From positions 124,001 to 188,000 of the forward strand of contig JADKHW010000001.1 in assembly GCA_016721565.1 (NCBI GenBank): a DNA stretch of 64,000 nt, written 5' to 3'. Shown here piece after piece: positions 1-9,106 of the stretch (position 1 is its first letter; each line of letters begins with the position of its first letter). The notes under the pieces are model-generated. The model did not search any database and was not told the DNA's origin. It was given only the letters and a program-made list of their open reading frames with translations. Origin of the DNA: a bacterium (GTDB taxonomy: Bacteria > Electryoneota > RPQS01). Made by a program: the position numbers and the translations under genes.

Positions 1-925
1 AGTCGCCACTTTCCATAGCGACACCTTGTCCAAGCGATATCTGATAATTGCCGACGTATACACGGTCGAGGTGAATCGGGCCGGCCATTTTCTTTTCCAT
101 GCCACCAAACCACTTGAATTGCGGCAGGTGCGAGCCTGCAACATTCCAGTATTGCGTCTCTTCACCCAAACTGCGGTGCCACAATACACCTGCCTTGTAA
201 TCTTGGGTGTAATTGACACGGAGCTTATGGCTCACGTCCGGCGTCGGATCAACCAACAGAGCCGGATCAATCGCCAATTCCTCATCGGCGAAGAACGGCG
301 TATCATACGCTCTGAACGTATATGCGCCATGAAGTTCTTTCTTCATGACGCGAGGATCATAGGACAAGTAATTGCGCGCATTGCGATAGCCCCACGATGA
401 CAATCCCGGCACGGCACGCAAATCTCGCGAGCCGCGGATTCCGCCTTGTAATTTCACTTGATTGTAGATTGCAACAGCATCAGCAGGCGATACATTCTGC
501 AAGTCCATTAACTCATCGAGCGATGCCTCATTCACATTCATCGGTTCGAGCATGCGATCGATCCACTCATCTACCAATCCAACATTGGTACCTTCTTCGG
601 TGCCAAGATTCTCAATTCGGTAATAGGCATCCTCTATCTTGTCAAGACGATCATCGCCGGGGCGAGGGGGATTGATGCGCACGAGCGAACGCAAATTGAG
701 CAATGTCGTCGGGTCTATTTCCGGCAAGTCATTTAGCTCATATAAGTTCTTGAACGGCCCTTCGTAAACCAAGCGCTCCCAAATTGCGTTTGCCTGAGCG
801 AGAGTGATTGGCAAGGCGTCCACTTCTGAACGCGTGGCGGCATTCAAATCGAGTGTTGTTTGCGCATGGCTGTGTGACGTGATTAGGAGCAAGGCCACGA
901 CTATCCAATAGACACGATGCATCAT
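1..925 (-). CDS. Secreted helix-hairpin-helix protein, probable outer-membrane protein (3' end off window)
   Basis: The frame is open from the ATG at 925 to the left edge, about 308 residues, so the C-terminus is missing. It begins with a signal peptide (MMHRVYWIVVALLLITSHSHAQ, cut after AQ). Two ComEA-like helix-hairpin-helix units follow: the first opens LDLNAATRSEVDALP, the second NVNEASLDELMDL and ends near DLRAVPGLSSWG. The part after about residue 210 has alternating, aromatic-rich segments such as HKLRVNYTQDYKAGVLWH, as expected of an outer-membrane beta-barrel. Proteins of this build are common in FCB genomes and have no settled function; the HhH part need not bind DNA here. The start codon overlaps the stop of the upstream PorV-like gene (ATGA), so the two are translationally coupled. 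The role is inferred from architecture only. Confidence 0.75.
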   Translation of the reverse strand, partial: MMHRVYWIVVALLLITSHSHAQTTLDLNAATRSEVDALPITLAQANAIWERLVYEGPFKNLYELNDLPEIDPTTLLNLRSLVRINPPRPGDDRLDKIEDAYYRIENLGTEEGTNVGLVDEWIDRMLEPMNVNEASLDELMDLQNVSPADAVAIYNQVKLQGGIRGSRDLRAVPGLSSWGYRNARNYLSYDPRVMKKELHGAYTFRAYDTPFFADEELAIDPALLVDPTPDVSHKLRVNYTQDYKAGVLWHRSLGEETQYWNVAGSHLPQFKWFGGMEKKMAGPIHLDRVYVGNYQISLGQGVAMESGD

Positions 926-1842
926 GCACCCGGCTTCCAAAGCTTGCCCAGGCTCTGCGGTACGTCAAAGCCGACGCTAAAAGAATGCGACGGCGACAAG
1001 ACCGGATGATAAAGAAACGCGTAGTCAACCACAATGTCGCGATAGAACAAACCGAAACCGGCTGTGAAAATATTGGGGTTTGTCATCACACCGACGCGTA
1101 TGTGGAACGGCTTAACAACCTGCAAGTCTCCACCAGCCTTAAAGATTGTCCCAGCATCAAGCCTGCGCTCGATGTCAAACGACGTCTTTACACCGAAATA
1201 CGGTTCATATTGCACGCCAGCAGACATTGAGCGCGGCAGATCACGCTTGAGATCTGCGCCCATTTGCGGATGATTGATATTATGAAACGCACTCGCCAAG
1301 AAAAATCTGTCCCACACCTTGGCTGTTGCACCAACATCAATACCGACAGTCGTAGCACTCCCCAAATCGTAAGAGCCTGAGGTACCTTCTACAGATTCAC
1401 CGAGGCTCCAAGAGATCAACTTCAAAGCATATCCGACACTTAGTGCAGAGTGAATATCTTCCTGCAGCAACAATCCATGCGCAATTGCAATTTCAGTTTC
1501 ACCGGAAATTGTTTCGCCACCTAGCCTTGTACTTAAGTTCTGAATTGCTAGGCCAACGGCACCATACTTCTTAGGCAGGGAAGTGAATCCTGAAACGGAA
1601 AGGTGCGATAAGAAGCTTGCGCTATACGGCTGGTGATATGCGAAACGTCCGCCAGTTCCGTGGCTCATTCCAAGCCCAGACGGATTCCACATCACTGCAT
1701 CACTTCCGCGTGCTGCGGCGGTGTAAGCGCCGCCCATACCCTGTGCTCCGGCAGTCGGGAGATTTGGATTTGATATCAACTGTGCTGTGGCGATAGAAGC
1801 AATTGCACACAGCGCGATTAGCGAAAGAAAATATTTCTTCAT
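922..1842 (-). CDS. PorV/PorQ-like (UPF0164-type) outer-membrane protein
   Basis: About 306 residues. Signal peptide MKKYFLSLIALCAIASIATAQ. The mature N-terminus carries the family hallmark of small residues followed by an N-P-S-G-L motif (GGAYTAAARGSDAVMWNPSGL), and the rest alternates like a beta-barrel of the FadL/PorV type. In Bacteroidota, PorV shuttles type IX cargo at the outer membrane. Homologues in other FCB lineages sit near proteins with sorting domains, as here: the upstream gene encodes such a protein. The ATG at 1842 overlaps the upstream stop (TGATG) and the stop overlaps the downstream start (ATGA), so three genes form one coupled operon. A GTG at 1845 is in frame but less likely. 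Membership of the broad PorV/PorQ group is fairly secure; a role in secretion is inferred. Confidence 0.8.
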   Translation of the reverse strand: MKKYFLSLIALCAIASIATAQLISNPNLPTAGAQGMGGAYTAAARGSDAVMWNPSGLGMSHGTGGRFAYHQPYSASFLSHLSVSGFTSLPKKYGAVGLAIQNLSTRLGGETISGETEIAIAHGLLLQEDIHSALSVGYALKLISWSLGESVEGTSGSYDLGSATTVGIDVGATAKVWDRFFLASAFHNINHPQMGADLKRDLPRSMSAGVQYEPYFGVKTSFDIERRLDAGTIFKAGGDLQVVKPFHIRVGVMTNPNIFTAGFGLFYRDIVVDYAFLYHPVLSPSHSFSVGFDVPQSLGKLWKPGA

Positions 1843-4730
1843 CACAGGCGGGTCCCCACTACGACTGGTTTCGTAAGAGACTCCGTCTCTCCGTTCTTAA
1901 TGGATTCAAGATGTAAAATGTAAGTACCGATCGGCAGGAGTTCTTTGCGATCATCGCGTCCGTCCCAATCGATTGCTTGCGGGCCACCAGCGCGCTTGTC
2001 AACAAATGTGTAAACCAATTGCCCACGCAGATTGAATAGCCGCAGTCGAACTGCACCGTTCGACGGTGCATCATAGAAGATCGGGAATGTTTGTCCAATA
2101 TCCGGTGCAAACGCTTTATTCGGAACGTCAAGAATAAGACTGCCGGAAGGATGTATGACCGAGTTCGTGTCCGGATCCGTGAAGTCCTCAGCATATCCAG
2201 CAAGCATCTGGAAGTCCCCGTTAAACGTAGATGACGGTCCAGCTATACTGACACGCTCGCCGACAAGGTCACCTAATAGCATCCACTCGCCTGCTACTTG
2301 AACACTGTCAAGGTACATTGAATCCCATATGCGAACCGTCAAGTTACCCGAGCCGTCATCAAGGAAGATATTCGTTCCGCCGCCAACGTTTTCGTCAACT
2401 TGGTAGATTGTTCCCGTAGCTTTGCACCATGTGCCTGATCCGCTGAGAATGGGGTCGGAGACTGCGACAATAGATGCTTGCGTGCGCAGATCGCCGGTAC
2501 GAATCACAATCGGTGCGGGCAATTCTTGGTTCTCAGCCAGCACCCTTACGTCAGCAGAGTTAGCGCCAGAGGCAAATTCGCCCATTTGAATCGCGCCGGA
2601 AAACTCAGTGACAACGCCTGTGATCTCAATTAAGTTACCGCGTTGAATTCCCGGGAAAGTTGACGCCGCGCCAGTTTGCGAAAGGCTGAAACCGCGTCCA
2701 CTTTCGTCTTGAATGTATGCAGATATGCGCCGAGAACCGGAAGTCGTAGTGACATCCTGCACAAAATTCACAATACCGCGTAACGTTGTTGGAAGCCCTT
2801 CATAGCTATGGAAGTCATTGTAGATATCCGCAATCAGAGTGACTTCGGTCGCATTGTAGCCGCCGAACCCCAGAGTAGCTTGCGTAAGCACGTTTCCGGC
2901 TACGTCTATGATGTTAGTGACTTCAACCTGATATGCGGACTCACCTGGCAATGATTCAATAGTTTCGACTTGGATTGTGCGACCGTCATTGAAGAGCTGT
3001 GCGGATTGAATATGCAATGTGGGAAATTCGGGATTCGTGACTTCGGTGATTTCAAAGTGCCCAAAGTCATTGACAACAATTGGATCAAGTCGTTCATTGA
3101 ATCGCAAATTCACTTGGTGTTCAGTCACGGCTTCGGCAATCAGCAGTTGAGGTGCTCTGCGATCTATGATACCCATGTCTTCATTCCGACGAGGCGCAAT
3201 CATATAACCGGGGTTACTGTTAAATGTAACACATCCCTGAATGAACTGGAAACTATCACCCTCAGCAGGCGTATAATCCAAACCAAAGTCGCCAAGGATA
3301 ATGCCCTCACCGCTTGCGTCACGAACAGTCCACTGCGCAAAATCGCCGTAGTCATCGGTATTCGTGACCACACACGGGCCGATATACACGAGGCAACCTT
3401 CATAGGCTTCAGATGAATCTGGCAACATTCCGGCATGAAGTGTATCAGGTGGAGCTACTCGGCTTGTTCCTAATATAGTCACATTTGAAACACTGGACAT
3501 TTCTGTCAGCTCAAAATACTCTTGGACTCTCGCCGTAACGCGTACGCAGTCACCTTCCGCCGGAGTCGCAGGCGGATTAAACACCAACACGCCGCTCCAC
3601 GGGCCGCCGCCCGGATCGCTCATAAAGAAGCTGCCACCGTCAAAATTGGATCCCGTTACAATACCGGTCACGGTGACAATTTGTCCATTGAACGGCGAAT
3701 CTCCACCCGTCGGACTATCCACAAACTGAATGTCGAATATTGATAGATTAATCGAGCGAACGAAATAAGAATACGTCGTTGTAGGCGCGTCTTCCGGCGA
3801 AAGCGCGCGTGCGCCGTCAGCATCCCTTGCAGAAATGTAGTAATGAGCTTGCTCACGTTCCGGACCTGCGGGTAGAATGCCACCCCAGCGGCCATCCAAT
3901 GCCCCTCCGTCACCATGCTCACCGTCGTCGTGCATTGTCACTGCTGCAAAATCACCAGTATCGCCAAATCGATAAAAGACGAGCACTTCAGAAAGCTCGT
4001 TATTGTCATCGCTAATCAAGGCCGTAATCGTTACTGGATCAACTCCCGTCGGACGATCAGGCGCATAGCTAACTTCACTAATCAGTGGAGGGCGATTAGA
4101 CGAGAATCCAAAGTCAAAGTCACCGCGCGGGTTGATCGCGAATTCTCCGCTTGTGTAAGAAACGATGCCTTTCAAGAATTGTAAGGTGTCCCCTACAAAC
4201 GGTTCATAAAGGAAACTGAACCCCTCGCGCACGCGCAGCGGTCCGCTGCCGTCATTGACGATAAATCCACCGCTGACAATTTCCGTAACGACAGGATTTG
4301 TCAGCGCGATGAACACGCCTTCCAGCGATTCACCGATGGCTCCGGTTGTTGCCGCAAACTGTGCAATGCCCGTTGTGCTTGAATTTGTGCTCAGCAATTC
4401 AGGGGAGTTCAATCTCGTTTGACTACTTGATTCAGTGACAGTCGCCCGCACAACGACCGAGTCGCCAACGGCGATTATCCTAGGCTGCGTGTCAAAAACC
4501 AGCACGCCGCTCCATGGGCCGCCGCCCGGGTCAGAAATGAAATACTGTAGTCCTGCACTGCCAAAACCGTAGGCGGAGACCAAACCGGTAACCTCCACAA
4601 GCTGGCCACTTAGCGGAGAAACCCCGTCAGGCGATTCTGTGAACTGAACCTCATGGACAGTGATAACCTGGCCAATTGTACAACTTATTGACAATAAGAT
4701 ACTTACAGCGAAAATCGCTAAGAAATGCAT
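1842..4730 (-). CDS. Large secreted OB-fold repeat protein with FlgD-like C-terminal sorting domain
   Basis: 962 residues. Signal peptide MHFLAIFAVSILLSISCTIGQ. The first half holds two homologous OB-fold-like units, each opening with a V/IQF-E/D-SP segment, then 'GQ-V-VTG-V' and a shared SDPGGGPWSGVLVF motif. The DNA coding for that motif is also nearly identical in both copies (around 3595-3620 and 4500-4530). Between them lies an Ig-like segment with DDNNELSEVLVFYRFG. A third OB-like unit lies near residues 630-860. The last 80 residues (RLRLFNLRGQLVYTF ... PIGTYILHLES) are a FlgD-like / Por-type C-terminal domain used for outer-membrane sorting. Related multi-OB proteins can accompany extracellular nucleases, but no nuclease motif is visible here. 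It is first in the operon; its promoter should lie in 4731-4913, shared with the divergent transglycosylase gene. Confidence 0.75.
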   Translation of the reverse strand: MHFLAIFAVSILLSISCTIGQVITVHEVQFTESPDGVSPLSGQLVEVTGLVSAYGFGSAGLQYFISDPGGGPWSGVLVFDTQPRIIAVGDSVVVRATVTESSSQTRLNSPELLSTNSSTTGIAQFAATTGAIGESLEGVFIALTNPVVTEIVSGGFIVNDGSGPLRVREGFSFLYEPFVGDTLQFLKGIVSYTSGEFAINPRGDFDFGFSSNRPPLISEVSYAPDRPTGVDPVTITALISDDNNELSEVLVFYRFGDTGDFAAVTMHDDGEHGDGGALDGRWGGILPAGPEREQAHYYISARDADGARALSPEDAPTTTYSYFVRSINLSIFDIQFVDSPTGGDSPFNGQIVTVTGIVTGSNFDGGSFFMSDPGGGPWSGVLVFNPPATPAEGDCVRVTARVQEYFELTEMSSVSNVTILGTSRVAPPDTLHAGMLPDSSEAYEGCLVYIGPCVVTNTDDYGDFAQWTVRDASGEGIILGDFGLDYTPAEGDSFQFIQGCVTFNSNPGYMIAPRRNEDMGIIDRRAPQLLIAEAVTEHQVNLRFNERLDPIVVNDFGHFEITEVTNPEFPTLHIQSAQLFNDGRTIQVETIESLPGESAYQVEVTNIIDVAGNVLTQATLGFGGYNATEVTLIADIYNDFHSYEGLPTTLRGIVNFVQDVTTTSGSRRISAYIQDESGRGFSLSQTGAASTFPGIQRGNLIEITGVVTEFSGAIQMGEFASGANSADVRVLAENQELPAPIVIRTGDLRTQASIVAVSDPILSGSGTWCKATGTIYQVDENVGGGTNIFLDDGSGNLTVRIWDSMYLDSVQVAGEWMLLGDLVGERVSIAGPSSTFNGDFQMLAGYAEDFTDPDTNSVIHPSGSLILDVPNKAFAPDIGQTFPIFYDAPSNGAVRLRLFNLRGQLVYTFVDKRAGGPQAIDWDGRDDRKELLPIGTYILHLESIKNGETESLTKPVVVGTRL

Positions 4731-4913
4731 AGGAGTCCGAAGTAGGGAAAGGGGAATCTGGCGGGGGAATTGATTAGACTTGTCAAAATACGGAATGCTC
4801 TCGCGATATTCAAGGGAAATCAGAGGGAATTACTCACGAAATGCGTTAGAGTTAGAGGCAAATCTGGAGGGTTAGAGAATTGTTTTTCCGGTGGGTTTTG
4901 CGTAATTTCCCTG

Positions 4914-7085
4914 ATGCACTCCTTGTATCTAATCTTGGCCTTCACAATTTGCCTAATTAGCGGCTCAAAAGCCTTTTCGCAGTCAGGCGGGCTGGCTTCT
5001 GATTCTGCCCGCGCTGCCCAGTTCTGGGGGTACATCGAGGCTGGTGATACAATTGGAGCTCAATCGGCACTGGAGGACAATAAGTCCCCAGAATCACCAA
5101 TGTGGGACGAACTGGCGAACTTTCTGACAGCCTATGTGGCTTATTCAGATTCGAATTTTGCGGTCGTTCCAACTCTACTTGAGCTTGGCGTCACGGATGA
5201 ACTCGCTGAACATGCAGCGTGGCTACGAGGTAAAACGATGGCCTCGCTTGGTCAACCGCACTTGGCCGGTATCTACTGGCGGCGGCTGGTTGATTCCGAT
5301 TTGCCCGATTACCGCGAATTAGCAATCAATGAGTTGTTTATTGATGCGAAATCTCTGGGCAAACTTGATACGCTGCAAACACTGTCGCGAAGTGCCCGAG
5401 AAAAGGACGTTTCGCTCGAGTTGCAGCAACAAATCGATCTGGAGGTAGCCTCTTTCCTGTCGCGCGCAAATCGCCATGCCGAAGCTACCGAGAAGCTTCG
5501 CGTAGCCTACCTAATCTCTCCTGCGACTACATTTGGCAAGCAGGCCAGAGAATCCCTTGACCAGTATTCAGCGCGTTACGGCTACACGCCGCCGCAGCCG
5601 GGTTGGGATGGAGAGTGGGAAGAGGTTGAGCGCTTGGAAAAGACTGGACAGAAGATGCAGGCTTTTGACAAGATTGCCGAGTTGCGCAAGCGAGGTCGTT
5701 ACGCAGTGCATGATGAACTTCTGATTGCGCGACAAGTCAGACTCGCAATCGCCTTGCGCCGTCACGGAGACGCTCAGATTCTTGCACAACAACATCTCAA
5801 GCAGTTCCCCAATTCGACCTATCGTGACGAAATGCGCTTCTCGCTTGTTCGAGCGGCCTATTTGACCGATCAGGATGATCTGGCAATCAAGATCGCCGAA
5901 GAGCTTGCAAGCACAGGAACAGAGTCAAAGCAGATTGGTGAAAGCTGGCGTTTGATTGGCTTGCTACACATAGATCGCGAACATCCTGCTGATGCAGCCA
6001 TTGCCTTTGATAAATGGTACAAAGCCGTTGCGGGCGCTAACGGTGCAGATGACGCGCTCTGGAACCGTGGCTGGGCGCGATTTCTTTCCGGAAATTATGA
6101 GCTAGCGGGGCGCGATTTCGAAACTCTTGTTCAATCCTATCCGAAGTCAGGCTATGTGATCGTCGGAACCTATTGGGCGGCGCGAGCCTACACGGAAGCA
6201 GGAAAGAAATCGCAAAGCGATAGCCTTTGCAACATATTGTTGTCGCGCTATCCTTACTCATACTATGCGCAGCTCTCGTGTGATGTCACTCCACGCCCCG
6301 ATCCTGAGCGCCGAGATTTGCACGTTTTGAGCCTTGATCAACTGGCTTCACTTGGCGGCAAGCATACGCGGGCATTCGCGCAATTAACAGCGCTTGGTCT
6401 ATGGGAATTTGCCTTGCGGGAATGGCCTGAAGTTGAAGCGGAGTGCGGTCAGCGTACAGATGTCGCATGGTGGCGACCTGTGCTATATTGGAATAACGGT
6501 GAACGCTTTCAAGCATGGCGCTGGGTCATCAAGGAATTGCGCGATGAAGCCGCATCGTTTGGAGAGCGACCTGCTGACTTTTTCAGGCTTTGGTATCCGC
6601 TCGATTATGAACCACTCTTGCTCGACCTTTGCAACCAGTATCAAGTCGATCCGTATCTCGCGCTGGGCGTAATTTGCCAAGAGAGTCACTTTGACGACAG
6701 CATCGTCAGTCCATCAGGTGCTATTGGCCTGATGCAGCTCATGCCCGCGACTGCTAAAGAACAGGCGCGCCGCATCGGACAGACTGTACGCGAAGATGAA
6801 CTATTCAATGGTCCCCGCAATCTTGAAATCGGCATTGCTCACCTGGCAGATTTAATGCGTGACTTGAACGGTGACACCGTCTTGACTCTCTGTGCCTACA
6901 ACGCAGGTATCAATGCAGCACGCCGTTGGCAAAGTGAATTTGGGCAGTCTGACCGAGACGTCTTCGTAGAAAGAATTCCTTACAAAGAAACCCGTTTGTA
7001 CGTCAAGCACATCTTACAGCACATGGCGGCGTATCGCCGTCTCTATCCTGACTTGAAGCTCTCCATTCCCAGAGTTGAACCCTAA
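4914..7085 (+). CDS. Periplasmic soluble lytic murein transglycosylase (Slt70-like)
   Basis: 723 residues from the chosen ATG. The open frame extends back to a TTG at 4770, but MHSLYLILAFTICLISGSKA is a good signal peptide, so the start at 4914 is preferred; no clear Shine-Dalgarno sequence precedes it. Residues about 30-540 are alpha-helical TPR-like repeats, as in the Slt70 superhelical ring. The C-terminal catalytic domain has the expected lysozyme-like motifs: catalytic Glu at about residue 590 in VICQES, then GLMQLMPAT, and CAYNAG. The family cleaves the MurNAc-GlcNAc bond of peptidoglycan with 1,6-anhydro product formation. It ends 3 bases before selD, so it probably shares a transcript with it. 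Confidence 0.88.
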   Translation: MHSLYLILAFTICLISGSKAFSQSGGLASDSARAAQFWGYIEAGDTIGAQSALEDNKSPESPMWDELANFLTAYVAYSDSNFAVVPTLLELGVTDELAEHAAWLRGKTMASLGQPHLAGIYWRRLVDSDLPDYRELAINELFIDAKSLGKLDTLQTLSRSAREKDVSLELQQQIDLEVASFLSRANRHAEATEKLRVAYLISPATTFGKQARESLDQYSARYGYTPPQPGWDGEWEEVERLEKTGQKMQAFDKIAELRKRGRYAVHDELLIARQVRLAIALRRHGDAQILAQQHLKQFPNSTYRDEMRFSLVRAAYLTDQDDLAIKIAEELASTGTESKQIGESWRLIGLLHIDREHPADAAIAFDKWYKAVAGANGADDALWNRGWARFLSGNYELAGRDFETLVQSYPKSGYVIVGTYWAARAYTEAGKKSQSDSLCNILLSRYPYSYYAQLSCDVTPRPDPERRDLHVLSLDQLASLGGKHTRAFAQLTALGLWEFALREWPEVEAECGQRTDVAWWRPVLYWNNGERFQAWRWVIKELRDEAASFGERPADFFRLWYPLDYEPLLLDLCNQYQVDPYLALGVICQESHFDDSIVSPSGAIGLMQLMPATAKEQARRIGQTVREDELFNGPRNLEIGIAHLADLMRDLNGDTVLTLCAYNAGINAARRWQSEFGQSDRDVFVERIPYKETRLYVKHILQHMAAYRRLYPDLKLSIPRVEP

Positions 7086-7088
7086 ACT

Positions 7089-8135
7089 ATGTCCTACACG
7101 AAAGACGAGCTAACCAAGCTTACTCATCTCGTGCGCTGCGCCGGTTGAGCTTCTAAGATGGATCCAGCGGTGCTGGATATCATGCTTAGTGGTTTGCCTA
7201 CGCGCAAGGATGACAACTTACTCGTAGGGTTTGACTACCGCGACGATGCGACGGCATATCGATTGCCGTCAGGTGAAGTTATCATTCAGACGGTTGATTT
7301 CTTCACTCCGGTCGTGGACGACCCATACGATTATGGTGCCATTGCAGCCGCAAATTCCCTTTCCGACGTCTATGCGATGAACGGCAGGCCGCTTTTTGCG
7401 CTAAATATTTGTGCTTTCCCGAAGAGTTTACCTGCGGAATTATGGCATGAAGTTTTGCGCGGTGGAGCTGATAAAGCACTCGAAGCGGGCATTGTTATCG
7501 CGGGCGGCCACACTGTTGATGACACTGAACCCAAGTATGGCCTGGTCGTTACGGGCATTGCAAATCCCGCGAATATCTGGAGCAACAACGGTGCGCGTAC
7601 AGGGGACGTTTTGCTTCTGACAAAACCACTGGGCACAGGGATCATCACGACAGCTTTGAAGAGTGAATCCATAACGGTTGAAGATGCCAAGCCCGCTATC
7701 AATTGGATGAAACTCCTAAATCGAGATGCTGCTCTCGCACTAACTGATCTCGGTATTCAATCTGCGACGGATGTAACGGGCAATGGTTTTCTAGGTCACG
7801 CCGCTGAGATGGCCAAAGGATCAAATGTTAAACTGCTGATCAACGCAAATGCAGTACCTGTAATTGACACTGCGTGGTCACTTGCTGAGCAAGCAAAGGT
7901 GCCTGGCGGAACTAAGATGAACAAACTCTATTTAGGTGACTATGTGACGTTTGAAGGCGTGAGTCCTGCGTTACAATGGATTCTCTATGACGCCCAAACT
8001 TCGGGCGGTTTGCTGTTTGCAATTCCGCGTAATAAACTTGAAAGTGCAACGGAGAGCCTTTCTCAAAAGAATGTTTTCTATGCACAAATTGGCGAGATAG
8101 TTGAAGGAAAGGGCATTGAGGTGCGCGGATCGTGA
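7089..8135 (+). CDS. selD: Selenide, water dikinase with selenocysteine at the active site (TGA read-through)
   Basis: SelD makes selenophosphate from selenide and ATP, the selenium donor for Sec-tRNA. An ATG-only reading would start at 7158, but the frame continues upstream through one TGA (7146-7148) to an ATG at 7089, 3 bases after the previous stop. This adds residues 1-23 with VRCAGU-ASK around the TGA. In the family this segment is G-x-G-C/U-x-x-K, with catalytic Cys/Sec and Lys (Cys17 and Lys20 in E. coli); here they are Sec20 and Lys23. The rest is typical: DFFTPVVDDPYDYG, AAANSLSDVYAMNG, and the C-terminal YDAQTSGGLLFA. Length 348 matches the family. A strong hairpin just after the TGA fits a SECIS. 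The stop overlaps the asd start (GTGA). Host selA/selB/selC are not in the window. Confidence 0.93.
7155..7187 (+). promoter_or_regulatory. Bacterial SECIS hairpin in selD
   Basis: The inner stem is a perfect 7-bp pair, ATCCAGC (7162-7168) with GCTGGAT (7172-7178), closing a GGU loop (7169-7171). An outer helix, AAGATG (7155-7160) with CATGCTT (7181-7187), extends it with small bulges. The loop lies 20 nt after the UGA codon, inside the usual bacterial window, and has the G and U at the apex that SelB recognises. Its position right after the only in-frame TGA supports Sec insertion. Confidence 0.82.
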
Positions 8136-9106
8136 AGCCCATACGCTTGGCAATCATCGGTGCTACTGGCATGGTCGGCCAGACCACCTTGGCGGTTCTG
8201 CACGAGTGGAACGTGCCCCTTGCAGAGTTGAAACTCTATGCATCTGCTGCATCAACAGGGAAGACGATGCCGATGGGCCATGTGAACCTGCCTGTGCATT
8301 CGCTGACAGATGACATTCGCGCCGACTTTGCAATTCTTGCTCTCTCTGCGGAGCTTTCGAAAGATTGGGCACATAAGCTAAATGCTCGCGGCATGAAAGT
8401 AATCGATCATTCGAGCGCATTTCGCATGAACTCTGATGTGCCGCTGGTGATTCCCGAAATTAATGCGGATACAATCACATCCAAGACTCAGCTCGTCGCC
8501 AATCCAAATTGCTCTGCGTCAGTAATCTTGATGGCCCTCGCTCCGTTGGATCAAACATTTGGTTTGAAACGAGTTATAATTGCGACCTATCAGAGTGTCA
8601 GTGGTGCAGGTATTGCGGCGTGTGACGAGCTGAAAGACCAAACCGCCGGGATCCTAAGCGACCCACGGGTGTTTCCGCATCGCATTGCCGGGAATCTGTT
8701 TCCCGAAATCGGATATCTTGATGCCACTCAATACACTGGCGAAGAGACCAAAATCAGTCAGGAAATTCAGAAAATTCTCCGTCGTCCTGGATTACATGTT
8801 TCGGCAACTGCGGTTCGTGTACCTGTGGAGGTTGGCCACAGCGCTGCGGTAAGCGTTGAACTAAGTCGGGATGCGAGCATCAACGAAATTCAAGCGGCCT
8901 TGCAGAGTTTCCCCGGACTTGTTTGTGACGGACAAGATTACTCGACACCGATGCAAATCTCTGGCGCGCAGGATGTTCACGTAGGCCGGGTTCGCATTGA
9001 TCCACAAAACAAAAATTGGCTTCATTTCTGGGTTGTTGGCGACAACACACGCAAAGGGGCGGCATCAAATGCCATTCAAATCCTTCAGCATTGGGCAAGT
9101 TTGTAG
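8132..9106 (+). CDS. asd: Aspartate-semialdehyde dehydrogenase
   Basis: 324 residues, GTG start overlapping the selD stop by four bases. The enzyme reduces beta-aspartyl phosphate to aspartate semialdehyde with NADPH, a branch point to lysine/diaminopimelate, threonine and methionine. Visible motifs: nucleotide-binding GATGMVG at residues 10-16, active-site Cys127 in NPNCSAS, YQSVSGAG near 153-160, and the active-site His236 in PVEVGHSAAV. Length is usual for the family. It sits between selD and a secreted protein whose start lies inside its 3' end, so all three are probably co-transcribed. No frame problem was seen. Confidence 0.93.
   Translation: MKPIRLAIIGATGMVGQTTLAVLHEWNVPLAELKLYASAASTGKTMPMGHVNLPVHSLTDDIRADFAILALSAELSKDWAHKLNARGMKVIDHSSAFRMNSDVPLVIPEINADTITSKTQLVANPNCSASVILMALAPLDQTFGLKRVIIATYQSVSGAGIAACDELKDQTAGILSDPRVFPHRIAGNLFPEIGYLDATQYTGEETKISQEIQKILRRPGLHVSATAVRVPVEVGHSAAVSVELSRDASINEIQAALQSFPGLVCDGQDYSTPMQISGAQDVHVGRVRIDPQNKNWLHFWVVGDNTRKGAASNAIQILQHWASL

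Noticed and set aside
985..1273. Plus-strand open frames opposite the PorV-like gene
   Set aside because: Antisense shadows of a well-supported gene, with no signal of their own.
4770..4913. 48-residue N-terminal extension of the lytic transglycosylase from a TTG
   Set aside because: It would place a non-secretory stretch before a clear signal peptide.
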